The position numbers were made by a program, and so were the translations under genes. A model generated the notes under the pieces. The model saw nothing but the letters and a program-made list of their open reading frames with translations, searched no databases and was not told the origin of the DNA. Of a stretch of DNA of 10,000 nucleotides, positions 1-5,687 are shown piece after piece. Where the stretch lies: NCBI GenBank assembly GCA_020217065.1, contig JAIWOB010000147.1, positions 1-10,000 of the forward strand, written 5' to 3'. Source of the stretch: Chloroflexota bacterium (GTDB lineage: Bacteria > Chloroflexota > Anaerolineae > Anaerolineales > Villigracilaceae). How positions within the stretch are numbered: the stretch's first letter is position 1; every line of letters begins with the position of its first letter.

Positions 1-165
1 GGATTCCGTGAATCACAATCGCGCTGGTTGATTATGGCTCTACGGAAACCCGTCAGGTCTTTTGCAGAAAGCCCACAAAATTAGACACTCCCGGAACTTT
101 TCCCCCGCTCTTTCCAATTTTCGAAGTTTGTATAAAATAAAGGACTTGCCTCCATCCTTCCGCCC
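1..165. other. Left-edge non-coding region upstream of the phosphate transporter
   Basis: I can support no gene here. Plus-strand frame 1 is open from the edge to a TAG at 82-84 (27 codons). It could be the tail of an upstream gene, but the peptide has no recognisable character. The region then turns AT-rich (about 110-140) and contains the putative promoter of the PiT gene. PiT genes are often preceded by a PhoU-like (DUF47) gene. None is visible within these 165 bases, though one could end just outside the window. Confidence 0.4.
111..138 (+). promoter_or_regulatory. Putative sigma-70-type promoter of the PiT gene
   Basis: TTTCCA (111-116, 4/6 to the -35 consensus) is followed after 16 bp by TAAAAT (133-138, 5/6 to the -10 consensus), inside an AT-rich patch. 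Transcription would start near 145, about 20 nt before the ATG at 166. This is pattern-based only, and the -35 is weak. Confidence 0.35.
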
Positions 166-1152
166 ATGCCTCCAATTATTCTCGCCGTTATCGGTCTTTC
201 CCTCTTCTTCGGCTTCCTCAACGGAATGCACGACTCGCGCAACGTGGTTGCCACGATGGTCGCTTCGCGGGCGTACTCTCCGCGCGCGGCGCTGGGCGTC
301 ACCATTCTGGCGGAATTTCTGGGTCCCTTCGTTTTTGGGTCTGCGGTCGCCAGCGCCATTGGGCGCGGAATCGCCGACCCAGCCGCCATCACTCTGCCGG
401 TGATTTTGACGGCGCTGACCGCCGCGGTTCTGTGGAATTTGCTGACCTGGAAGTTGAAAATCCCCAGCAGTTCGTCCCACGCATTAATTGGCGGCATCGT
501 CGGCGCGGCGACGGCGGGCGCGGGACCTCAGGCGGTGCAAACGGGCGGGCTGCTGAAAATCCTGATTTCGCTCTTTGCCTCCCCCATCATCGGTTTCGTC
601 TTCGGTTTTGCGGCTCTCAAAGTCGTCCTTGCCCTGTGCGCGGACTGCGCGCCCGGCGTCAACCGTTTTTTCAAGAAGAGCCAAATCGTCACCGCCCTTG
701 CGCTGGGCTTGAGTCACGGCGGCAACGACGGTCAAAAGACGATGGGCGTCGTCACGCTGGCGCTGGTCGCGGGCGGATATTTGAAGTCGTTCGATGTCCC
801 GCTTTGGGTGGCGGCTCTCTGCGCCGGGGCGTTGACCCTCGGCACGGCGTCCGGCGGCTGGCTGTTGATTCGCAAGCCGGGCGGCAGTTTCTACAAAATC
901 CGCCCGGTGGACGGCTTTTCCACGCAGGTCACGGCTGCGCTGACGGTGATTGCCGCCTCGCTGGCTGGCGGACCGGTCAGCGCCACGCAGGTCATCAACA
1001 CCGCCATCATGGGCGTCGGCGCGGCGGAACGCGCAAACAAAGTCCGCTGGGGGATGGCGAAGGACATCATCGCCGCATGGATACTCACCATCCCCGCTGC
1101 GGCGCTGCTCGCGGCTGGAATTTATCGGCTGGCGATTCGCTTCCTTCCGTAG
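166..1152 (+). CDS. pit: PiT-family inorganic phosphate transporter
   Basis: This is a 328-residue integral membrane protein of the PiT (PHO-4) family, which imports inorganic phosphate with a cation (H+ or Na+). Visible family signatures are the N-terminal NG-x-HDS-x-N segment (residues 19-26), a Ser-rich SSSSHALIGG segment (101-110), GLSHGGNDGQKTMG (181-194) in the second repeat, and a C-terminal GVGAAER...VRWGMAKDIIAAW block (284-305). The two related halves match the inverted repeat known for the family, and hydrophobic segments run throughout. The length is usual for short bacterial PiT proteins. The ATG at 166 gives the typical N-terminus directly into the first membrane segment. No close Shine-Dalgarno is present; an AAAGGA at 139-144 is too distant (about 21 nt). 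Arg25 sits where I expect a small residue. The gene converges on the 4Fe-4S gene with 17 bp between them. Confidence 0.93.
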   Translation: MPPIILAVIGLSLFFGFLNGMHDSRNVVATMVASRAYSPRAALGVTILAEFLGPFVFGSAVASAIGRGIADPAAITLPVILTALTAAVLWNLLTWKLKIPSSSSHALIGGIVGAATAGAGPQAVQTGGLLKILISLFASPIIGFVFGFAALKVVLALCADCAPGVNRFFKKSQIVTALALGLSHGGNDGQKTMGVVTLALVAGGYLKSFDVPLWVAALCAGALTLGTASGGWLLIRKPGGSFYKIRPVDGFSTQVTAALTVIAASLAGGPVSATQVINTAIMGVGAAERANKVRWGMAKDIIAAWILTIPAAALLAAGIYRLAIRFLP

Positions 1153-1169
1153 TTATCCAAATTATCCTT

Positions 1170-1976
1170 TTACCAAATCCCCGCCGCCTCTTTCACCGTC
1201 TCGCGCGGATACAGCGTAATGGCGTCCCTGCTGCAGACCGCGCGGCACACGCCGCAGCCATAGCAGGCAGCCGGGTCAACGACGACCTTTTTATCGTTGG
1301 ACGAATAGCGGATGGCTCCGTATTGGCACTGTCTCATGCACAGGCGGCAGCCGTTACAGGCGTCGCGCGAAACCGCCGCCGCCCACTCCGCGCGGAACAT
1401 GACGGGGTAATCTTTGCGGGCGTGCGTGATTCGATACGCCAGGCAATCCTGGTCGCAGTTGCACAGCCCACCGATGAAGGGCGTTTTGAACGTCCACACC
1501 GAATGGACAAGTCCCTCCTTGTCCAATTTGCGAATGGAGTCGAGCGCCTCCTCCTTCGAGAGGATTTCAAGGCTGAACGAATCGTCCAGCGAGTCCATCA
1601 ATTGCCTGTCCATCGTCAAGCCGTAGCAGTAGCGGGCGTTCATGTTGCCTGTGGTCACGCGCCGGCAAACGCAAGGCAGGCGCACCGCCCCCTCAACCAG
1701 TTCGAAGATTTTTTCCACGTCTTCCATCGGCACGACCTGCCCGTAGTGGTTTTCTTTTTGGTTGTGGGTCAGTATGGGCTTTGCCAGTTTCATCAACGGC
1801 GTGCGGCGGATTTGCTCCAACTGTCCCATGCTTTTCGGCGTGCGGACGTGAAACTCGTTGAGAAACTCAGCGGAATACTTGCGGCGGTTCTTCTGGTCGA
1901 GCAGGTCTTTGGAGTAATTCTCCATCGTCAGATACCACTTCTTCCCCTCTCCATGCTGGACGCAAAACTCGCACAT
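1170..1976 (-). CDS. Cysteine-rich 4Fe-4S dicluster ferredoxin-type protein
   Basis: A predicted 268-residue soluble iron-sulfur protein. The C-terminal quarter has two classical CxxCxxCxxxC motifs (Cys207/210/213/217 and Cys238/241/244/248), so it should bind two [4Fe-4S] clusters and act in electron transfer. Eight further cysteines lie upstream: CEFC at the very N-terminus (2, 5), CVC (102, 104), Cys117 and CNCDQDC (172, 174, 178). Their spacing suggests another cluster or metal site. The middle resembles domains in anaerobe 4Fe-4S proteins with a GLVH...CNC pattern; the exact partner is not recognisable. The start at 1976 is chosen because AGGAGG lies 5 nt upstream. A longer in-frame start at 2054 would place that site and the likely promoter inside the gene. 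No oxidoreductase partner is adjacent, and the gene diverges from the radical SAM gene. The 4Fe-4S assignment is firm and the physiological role unknown. Confidence 0.88.
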   Translation of the reverse strand: MCEFCVQHGEGKKWYLTMENYSKDLLDQKNRRKYSAEFLNEFHVRTPKSMGQLEQIRRTPLMKLAKPILTHNQKENHYGQVVPMEDVEKIFELVEGAVRLPCVCRRVTTGNMNARYCYGLTMDRQLMDSLDDSFSLEILSKEEALDSIRKLDKEGLVHSVWTFKTPFIGGLCNCDQDCLAYRITHARKDYPVMFRAEWAAAVSRDACNGCRLCMRQCQYGAIRYSSNDKKVVVDPAACYGCGVCRAVCSRDAITLYPRETVKEAAGIW

Positions 1977-1981
1977 GACTG

Positions 1982-1987
1982 CCTCCT
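1982..1987 (-). promoter_or_regulatory. Ribosome binding site that fixes the 4Fe-4S gene start
   Basis: On the minus strand this reads AGGAGG, a perfect Shine-Dalgarno core, 5 nt before the ATG at 1976-1974. It decides against the upstream in-frame ATG at 2054. Confidence 0.8.
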
Positions 1988-2008
1988 GAAATTCTAAAAT
2001 ATGAGACC

Positions 2009-2037
2009 AGTATAGCCATTCCTTTGCCCCGCTCCAA
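2009..2037 (-). promoter_or_regulatory. Putative promoter of the 4Fe-4S gene
   Basis: On the minus strand TTGGAG (2037-2032) is followed by a 17-bp spacer and TATACT (2014-2009, 5/6 to the -10 consensus). Predicted transcription starts near 2002, giving a leader of about 26 nt that contains the AGGAGG. Position and spacing are right; only the first three bases of the -35 match consensus. Confidence 0.5.
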
Positions 2038-2061
2038 GTGACATTCATCCTCATAAAACCC

Positions 2062-2090
2062 TTGCGCGAATAGAATATATGTTCTAAAAT
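2062..2090 (+). promoter_or_regulatory. Putative leaderless promoter of the radical SAM gene
   Basis: TTGCGC (2062-2067) is followed after exactly 17 bp by TAAAAT (2085-2090, 5/6 to the -10 consensus). Transcription from it would start about 6-8 bases downstream, essentially at the ATG at 2097. That fits the absence of any Shine-Dalgarno before this gene. The -35 keeps only the TTG core. Confidence 0.4.
2072..2085. promoter_or_regulatory. SOS-box-like palindrome in the radical SAM promoter
   Basis: AGAATATATGTTCT is an imperfect dyad. It matches the Gram-positive-type LexA consensus CGAACATATGTTCG at 11 of 14 positions; the mismatches are the two outer bases and the last base of the left GAAC arm. 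It fills the spacer between the putative -35 and -10, where a repressor would block transcription. The match is by eye to a consensus known from Firmicutes and Actinobacteria. The LexA motif of this organism is unknown and AT-rich dyads can occur by chance. Confidence 0.35.
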
Positions 2091-2096
2091 TGATTC

Positions 2097-3248
2097 ATGG
2101 ATTCGGCGGAAACCCTCAAACTATTGGCGTCCCAAATGTCTTTCGAGGCGGATGGCGAACCCTCGCCCGCCGCCCCAGCCTGCTTCAACCCAAGAGAGCG
2201 GGAGCAAGCCTTTGTCCACCCCGCCCAACTCCCGAACGGACAAAAGGTCATGCTGCTCAAGACTCTGCTCTCTTCGGTCTGCGAGCGCAACTGCTTCTAT
2301 TGCCCCTTCCGCGCCGGGCGGGACTTTCGCCGCGCCGCATTCCAGCCCGATGAGTTTGCGAGTCTGTTCGCAAAATTATCGGCGGCGAATCTGGCTGAGG
2401 GGATATTCCTCAGTTCCGGGGTGGCGGGCGGCGGAATCCGCTCGATGGACAAACTCCTCGCCGCCGCCGAAATCCTGCGCGTCAGGCATCAATTTCGGGG
2501 ATACATTCACTTGAAGATAATGCCGGGCGCGGAAAAGGAGCAAGTCTTTCGCGCCATGCAGCTGGCGGACCGCATATCGGTCAACCTTGAAGCGCCAAAC
2601 TCGGAGCGCTTATCCAAACTCGCGCCGCGCAAGGTCTTCTTTGAGGAGCTGCTAAATCCGCTGAAGTGGGCAGATGAATTCCGCCGCGCCGTTCCCGCGT
2701 ACAAGTTTTGGAAGGGACGCGCTCCTTCGACCGTCACCCAGTTTGTGGCGGGCGGCGCCGACGAAAGCGACCTCGAATTGCTGACGACTACAGTGTGGTT
2801 GAATAAAAACGTCAATCTGAAACGCGCTTACTTCTCCGCGTTCAGTCCAATCCCCGATACCCCGCTCGAAAACAAACCTCCCACCGACCCTGTGCGCCAA
2901 CATCGTCTATATCAGGCTTCGTTCCTGCTGCGCGACTACGGCTTTGACCTCGAAGACCTGCCCTTCGCCGGCGGAGACAACCTTCCGCTTGACGTGGACC
3001 CAAAGCAGGCTTGGGCGCAGGCGAATTTACGGGAGCGCCCCGTCGAAATCAACAAGGCGGAGAAGCGCGACCTGCTGCGCGTACCGGGCATTGGCTTGAA
3101 GGGCGCGGAAGCGATTCTCAAAGCAAGGCGGATAAATCGTCTGCGCGACCTGTCCGCCTTGAAGAAATTGGGAATCCTTTCCGAGCGCGCCGCGCCCTTT
3201 ATTCTGCTGGACGGAAGGAAGGCAGCCGCGCAATTGGCGATGTTTTAA
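2097..3248 (+). CDS. Radical SAM protein with C-terminal helix-hairpin-helix (putative DNA modification/repair)
   Basis: A 383-residue protein. The radical SAM cluster motif CxxxCxxC is at Cys62, Cys66 and Cys69 (within VCERNCFYCP) and would hold a [4Fe-4S] cluster for reductive cleavage of S-adenosylmethionine. The barrel follows, with an SSG segment at 106-108 and a VNLEAP strand at 162-167. The C-terminus (about 314-360) is a helix-hairpin-helix, EINKAEKRDLLRVPGIGLKG, of the kind that contacts the DNA backbone. This architecture matches the family annotated as putative DNA modification/repair radical SAM protein (TIGR03916-like). Members of that family often neighbour a uracil-DNA-glycosylase-like gene (TIGR03915-like), which is not in this window. 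The length is near the family norm and no key residue is missing. The ATG at 2097 lacks a Shine-Dalgarno, so the transcript may be leaderless. The actual substrate is not established. Confidence 0.88.
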   Translation: MDSAETLKLLASQMSFEADGEPSPAAPACFNPREREQAFVHPAQLPNGQKVMLLKTLLSSVCERNCFYCPFRAGRDFRRAAFQPDEFASLFAKLSAANLAEGIFLSSGVAGGGIRSMDKLLAAAEILRVRHQFRGYIHLKIMPGAEKEQVFRAMQLADRISVNLEAPNSERLSKLAPRKVFFEELLNPLKWADEFRRAVPAYKFWKGRAPSTVTQFVAGGADESDLELLTTTVWLNKNVNLKRAYFSAFSPIPDTPLENKPPTDPVRQHRLYQASFLLRDYGFDLEDLPFAGGDNLPLDVDPKQAWAQANLRERPVEINKAEKRDLLRVPGIGLKGAEAILKARRINRLRDLSALKKLGILSERAAPFILLDGRKAAAQLAMF

Positions 3249-3298
3249 TTCATCATGCGCCGTCTCTTTGCGGGAATTCAAGGCGGGCAATAAACGGG

Positions 3299-3304
3299 TA
3301 TAAT
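3299..3304 (+). promoter_or_regulatory. Perfect -10 box for the PhnD-like/cyclase pair
   Basis: TATAAT lies 34 bp before the ATG at 3338 and would start transcription near 3311. No good -35 is seen at 16-18 bp; ATTCAA at 3276-3281 is the nearest. It sits in the 89-bp gap after the radical SAM stop, suggesting that the lipoprotein and cyclase genes have their own promoter. Confidence 0.45.
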
Positions 3305-3337
3305 CGAAACGCCTCAAGAAAACAATCGAGGATGTTC

Positions 3338-4285
3338 ATGAGAAGAAAACCCGCCCGCTATGTTCCCGCCGTCTTTATCCTTATCCTTGCCGCCTGTATC
3401 TCCCCCGCCTCCCCGCCCGCAGAAACGCTTCCCGCGCCAACGCCCGTAGCGGAACGTTTTATCGTCTTTGGCGACATCTCCGACGACCCCGCCGAGGTCA
3501 TCGAGGGGACGCAGCCGCTCGCCGATGTCCTCGCCGCCGGGCTGGCGGAGTATGGCGTCAGCGGCGCAAAAGTCAAAGTGGTGAACTCTCCGCAAGAAAT
3601 CATCCAATTGCTGAAAAGCGGGGAGATTGATTTGTATTTCGACAGCGTTTATCCAGCCACTCTGGTCAGCGACGCTTCCGGCGCGAAAATCATCCTGCGC
3701 CGCTGGCGTTTTGGCGTTGAGACTTATCAAAGCGTCATTTTTGCCAGCCGTGAAAGCGGCGTCAAAAGCGTCGAAGATTTGAAAGGGAGGATGGTCGCAA
3801 TGGATACGCCTTACTCCACTTCAGGCTTCCTGCTGCCGGCGGTCTACCTCGTCGAAAAGGGAATGAAATTGAGCGGCAAGGCGGATAGCGGCGAGGCGGT
3901 CGCTCCCGACGAAATCGGCTTCACTTTCGCTTATGACGACGAAAATATTTTGCAATGGGTTCTGAGCGGGGTCGTCCCCGCCGGCGTCACCGACGATTAT
4001 CATTTCGACAAAGCCTTCCCGCGCGAAGCGGTGCAAAATCTGGTCGAACTGGGACGCACCGAATCGACTCCGCGCCAGGTTGCGCTGGTCCGCCCAGACA
4101 TGGACCCCGCCCTGCAGGACGCCATCGTCGAGATTTTGACGACAATGCACGAAACTCCGCAAGGACAAGCCGCCCTCGAAAAATTCCAGACCACGCGATT
4201 TGACGTTTTTCCTGAAGGCATCGAGGCGGCGACCCAACGGATGCGCGAGATGATGGAAATCGTCAAAGAGATACCCTTGCCGTAA
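3338..4285 (+). CDS. PhnD-like phosphate/phosphite/phosphonate-binding lipoprotein
   Basis: A 315-residue periplasmic-type solute-binding lipoprotein. A charged MRRKPAR start, a hydrophobic stretch (about 8-19) and a lipobox LAAC with Cys20 indicate signal peptidase II cleavage and lipid anchoring. A Pro/Ala-rich linker (21-38) precedes a PhnD-type two-lobed fold (about 40-300). In it GEIDLYFDSVYPATL (95-109) and DTPYSTSGFLLPA (156-168) mark the ligand cleft; the STSG at 160-163 corresponds to the oxyanion-binding loop of phosphonate and phosphite binders. The start at 3338 is chosen because GAGGA (3328-3332) is 5 nt upstream. An ATG at 3332 would overlap this site and add two residues; much longer in-frame extensions lack signal-peptide character. 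No ABC permease or ATPase gene follows. Instead a cyclase starts 4 nt after the stop, which points to a sensing role. The exact ligand is unknown. Confidence 0.87.
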   Translation: MRRKPARYVPAVFILILAACISPASPPAETLPAPTPVAERFIVFGDISDDPAEVIEGTQPLADVLAAGLAEYGVSGAKVKVVNSPQEIIQLLKSGEIDLYFDSVYPATLVSDASGAKIILRRWRFGVETYQSVIFASRESGVKSVEDLKGRMVAMDTPYSTSGFLLPAVYLVEKGMKLSGKADSGEAVAPDEIGFTFAYDDENILQWVLSGVVPAGVTDDYHFDKAFPREAVQNLVELGRTESTPRQVALVRPDMDPALQDAIVEILTTMHETPQGQAALEKFQTTRFDVFPEGIEAATQRMREMMEIVKEIPLP

Positions 4286-4289
4286 TTGT

Positions 4290-5687
4290 ATGCGCGCCAT
4301 TCGAAATTCCTGGCTAAACCTTTCTCTTGCAAGCAAAACCGCCGCGCTGACCAGCCTGCTGGTCACGCTGGCGGTCTTGACTCTCACTTATTTGTCCATT
4401 CAGCGGGAGCGCTCCAGCTTCAGACAGGAACTTCTAGAGCAGGCTGACCTCTTTCTCGAAACCACCTCGCTCACCCTGCGCGACCCGCTTTATCGCCTGC
4501 AGGTTGACGAAATGCTTGACCTTGCCCGCCTCCTCAGCGACAACCCCGATATCGAGGCGTTCGTCGTCTACGACTCGGAAGGCAGGGCGCTGGTGGATTC
4601 GCGTCAGAAAACCGCCTTGTTTTCTCAAAAAAGCGACGCTTTGGGAAAAGCGCTGGTCGCCTACCCGCCAAACGGCATGTATGTCCAATGGGAAAAAGAG
4701 CAAGTCAGCGCGGGGCGGGTCATCGTTGTGGGAAATCAGGTTGTAGGCGCGGTGGGCGCGGTTTTTTCCACCCAATCCCTCGAAAAGAAAGTGGATGCGA
4801 TTACCCAGCAGGGCGTCTTGCTGGCAGCCGTGGCGCTGTTGTTTGGCGCGGCGTTGACCGTCCTCTTTTCCGCGCAGATTACGCGCCCGTTGACGGAGTT
4901 GACCGACATCGTCTCGCGCATGTCCGCCGGCGACTTGAGCCAGCGCGCCAGTTACGTTTCGGGAGACGAGGTTGGACGGTTGGGCAAGGCGTTCAACATG
5001 ATGGCGGAGCAATTGGAGGAACGCGAGTGGCTGAGAGACATGTTCGGGCGTTTTGTCAGCCATGAAGTGGCGGACGCAATTCGCACCGGACAAATTAAAC
5101 TGGAGGGCGAAAACCGCAGCGTTTCGGTCCTGTTTTGCGATATCCGCGAGTTTACGACTTTTTCAGAAAATCATACGCCTCAGGAAATTGTCGCCTTGCT
5201 GAACGAATTCTTCCCCATCGTTGTGCAGGCGGCGCAAAAACACAACGGAATGGTGAACAAGTTTGGCGGCGACAGCACCCTCATCGTCTACGGAGCGCCG
5301 CGCGAAGTGGAAGATAGCGCCTACCAGGCGGTCTTGACCGCTCTGGACATCCGCGCCGCCGTCCAAAATTTGAACGTCCAGCTTGCAAAGCAGGGAAAAC
5401 CGCCCTTGCGCGTGGGAGTAGGCATCAATACCGGCGTCGCGCTGGCGGGCGCGGTCGGCTCAAACGAAAGACAAGAGTACACCGTCGTTGGGCGGACGGT
5501 CAACCTGGCGGCGCGCATTGACGGGCTTAATAAGCAATTCCCGCAGTACGACATCCTTATCAGCGGCTGGACTTACATGGCGCTGGGCGGCAACAGTCAA
5601 AGGCTTCACGTCAAGCATCTGGGCGCTGTTCCAATTGCGGGAATGAAAGACCCTGTGGAAATCTGGGCGGTGTTGAATAAAGTTTAG
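4290..5687 (+). CDS. Membrane-bound class III adenylate/guanylate cyclase with sensor region and HAMP
   Basis: A 465-residue receptor-type cyclase making cAMP (or cGMP) from the nucleoside triphosphate. Order: short cytoplasmic N-terminus, membrane segment (about 17-37), extracytoplasmic sensor (about 38-174, possibly single-Cache-like), second membrane segment (about 175-196), HAMP (about 197-250, with the PLTELTDIVSRMSAGDLS pattern) and catalytic domain (about 270-465). The catalytic residues look intact: metal-binding Asp284 (FCDIREFT) and Asp328 (KFGGD), Lys324 and Thr398 (EYTVVG) at the base-specifying positions, and Asn405 and Arg409 (VNLAAR) for the transition state. Lys plus Thr favours ATP as substrate. 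The ATG is 4 nt after the binding-protein stop and lacks a good Shine-Dalgarno, so translation is probably coupled. The stop codon overlaps that of the convergent glycerate kinase gene. Inference: the upstream lipoprotein presents its ligand to the sensor region. Confidence 0.92.
   Translation: MRAIRNSWLNLSLASKTAALTSLLVTLAVLTLTYLSIQRERSSFRQELLEQADLFLETTSLTLRDPLYRLQVDEMLDLARLLSDNPDIEAFVVYDSEGRALVDSRQKTALFSQKSDALGKALVAYPPNGMYVQWEKEQVSAGRVIVVGNQVVGAVGAVFSTQSLEKKVDAITQQGVLLAAVALLFGAALTVLFSAQITRPLTELTDIVSRMSAGDLSQRASYVSGDEVGRLGKAFNMMAEQLEEREWLRDMFGRFVSHEVADAIRTGQIKLEGENRSVSVLFCDIREFTTFSENHTPQEIVALLNEFFPIVVQAAQKHNGMVNKFGGDSTLIVYGAPREVEDSAYQAVLTALDIRAAVQNLNVQLAKQGKPPLRVGVGINTGVALAGAVGSNERQEYTVVGRTVNLAARIDGLNKQFPQYDILISGWTYMALGGNSQRLHVKHLGAVPIAGMKDPVEIWAVLNKV

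Noticed and set aside
139..144. AAAGGA as ribosome binding site for PiT
   Set aside because: It lies about 21 nt before the ATG, and no in-frame start codon lies at a suitable distance downstream of it.
432..1997. Plus-strand frame open for 521 codons across the PiT gene and antisense to the 4Fe-4S gene
   Set aside because: It runs in a shifted frame of PiT and then antisense to the 4Fe-4S gene, and its protein is rich in Arg, His and Ala without domains. It is a GC-rich shadow.
1977..2054. Longer N-terminus of the 4Fe-4S protein starting at 2054
   Set aside because: AGGAGG sits 5 nt before the ATG at 1976, and the extension would cover the best promoter candidate.
1992..2090. Direct repeat TTCTAAAAT at 1992-2000 and 2082-2090
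   Set aside because: Nine AT-rich bases repeated once in an AT-rich intergenic region may be chance. The second copy overlaps the promoter element already described.
3011..3337. Upstream in-frame extension of the PhnD-like gene
   Set aside because: It overlaps the radical SAM gene, has no signal peptide character, and would bury the lipobox about 128 residues in. GAGGA before 3338 supports the short start.
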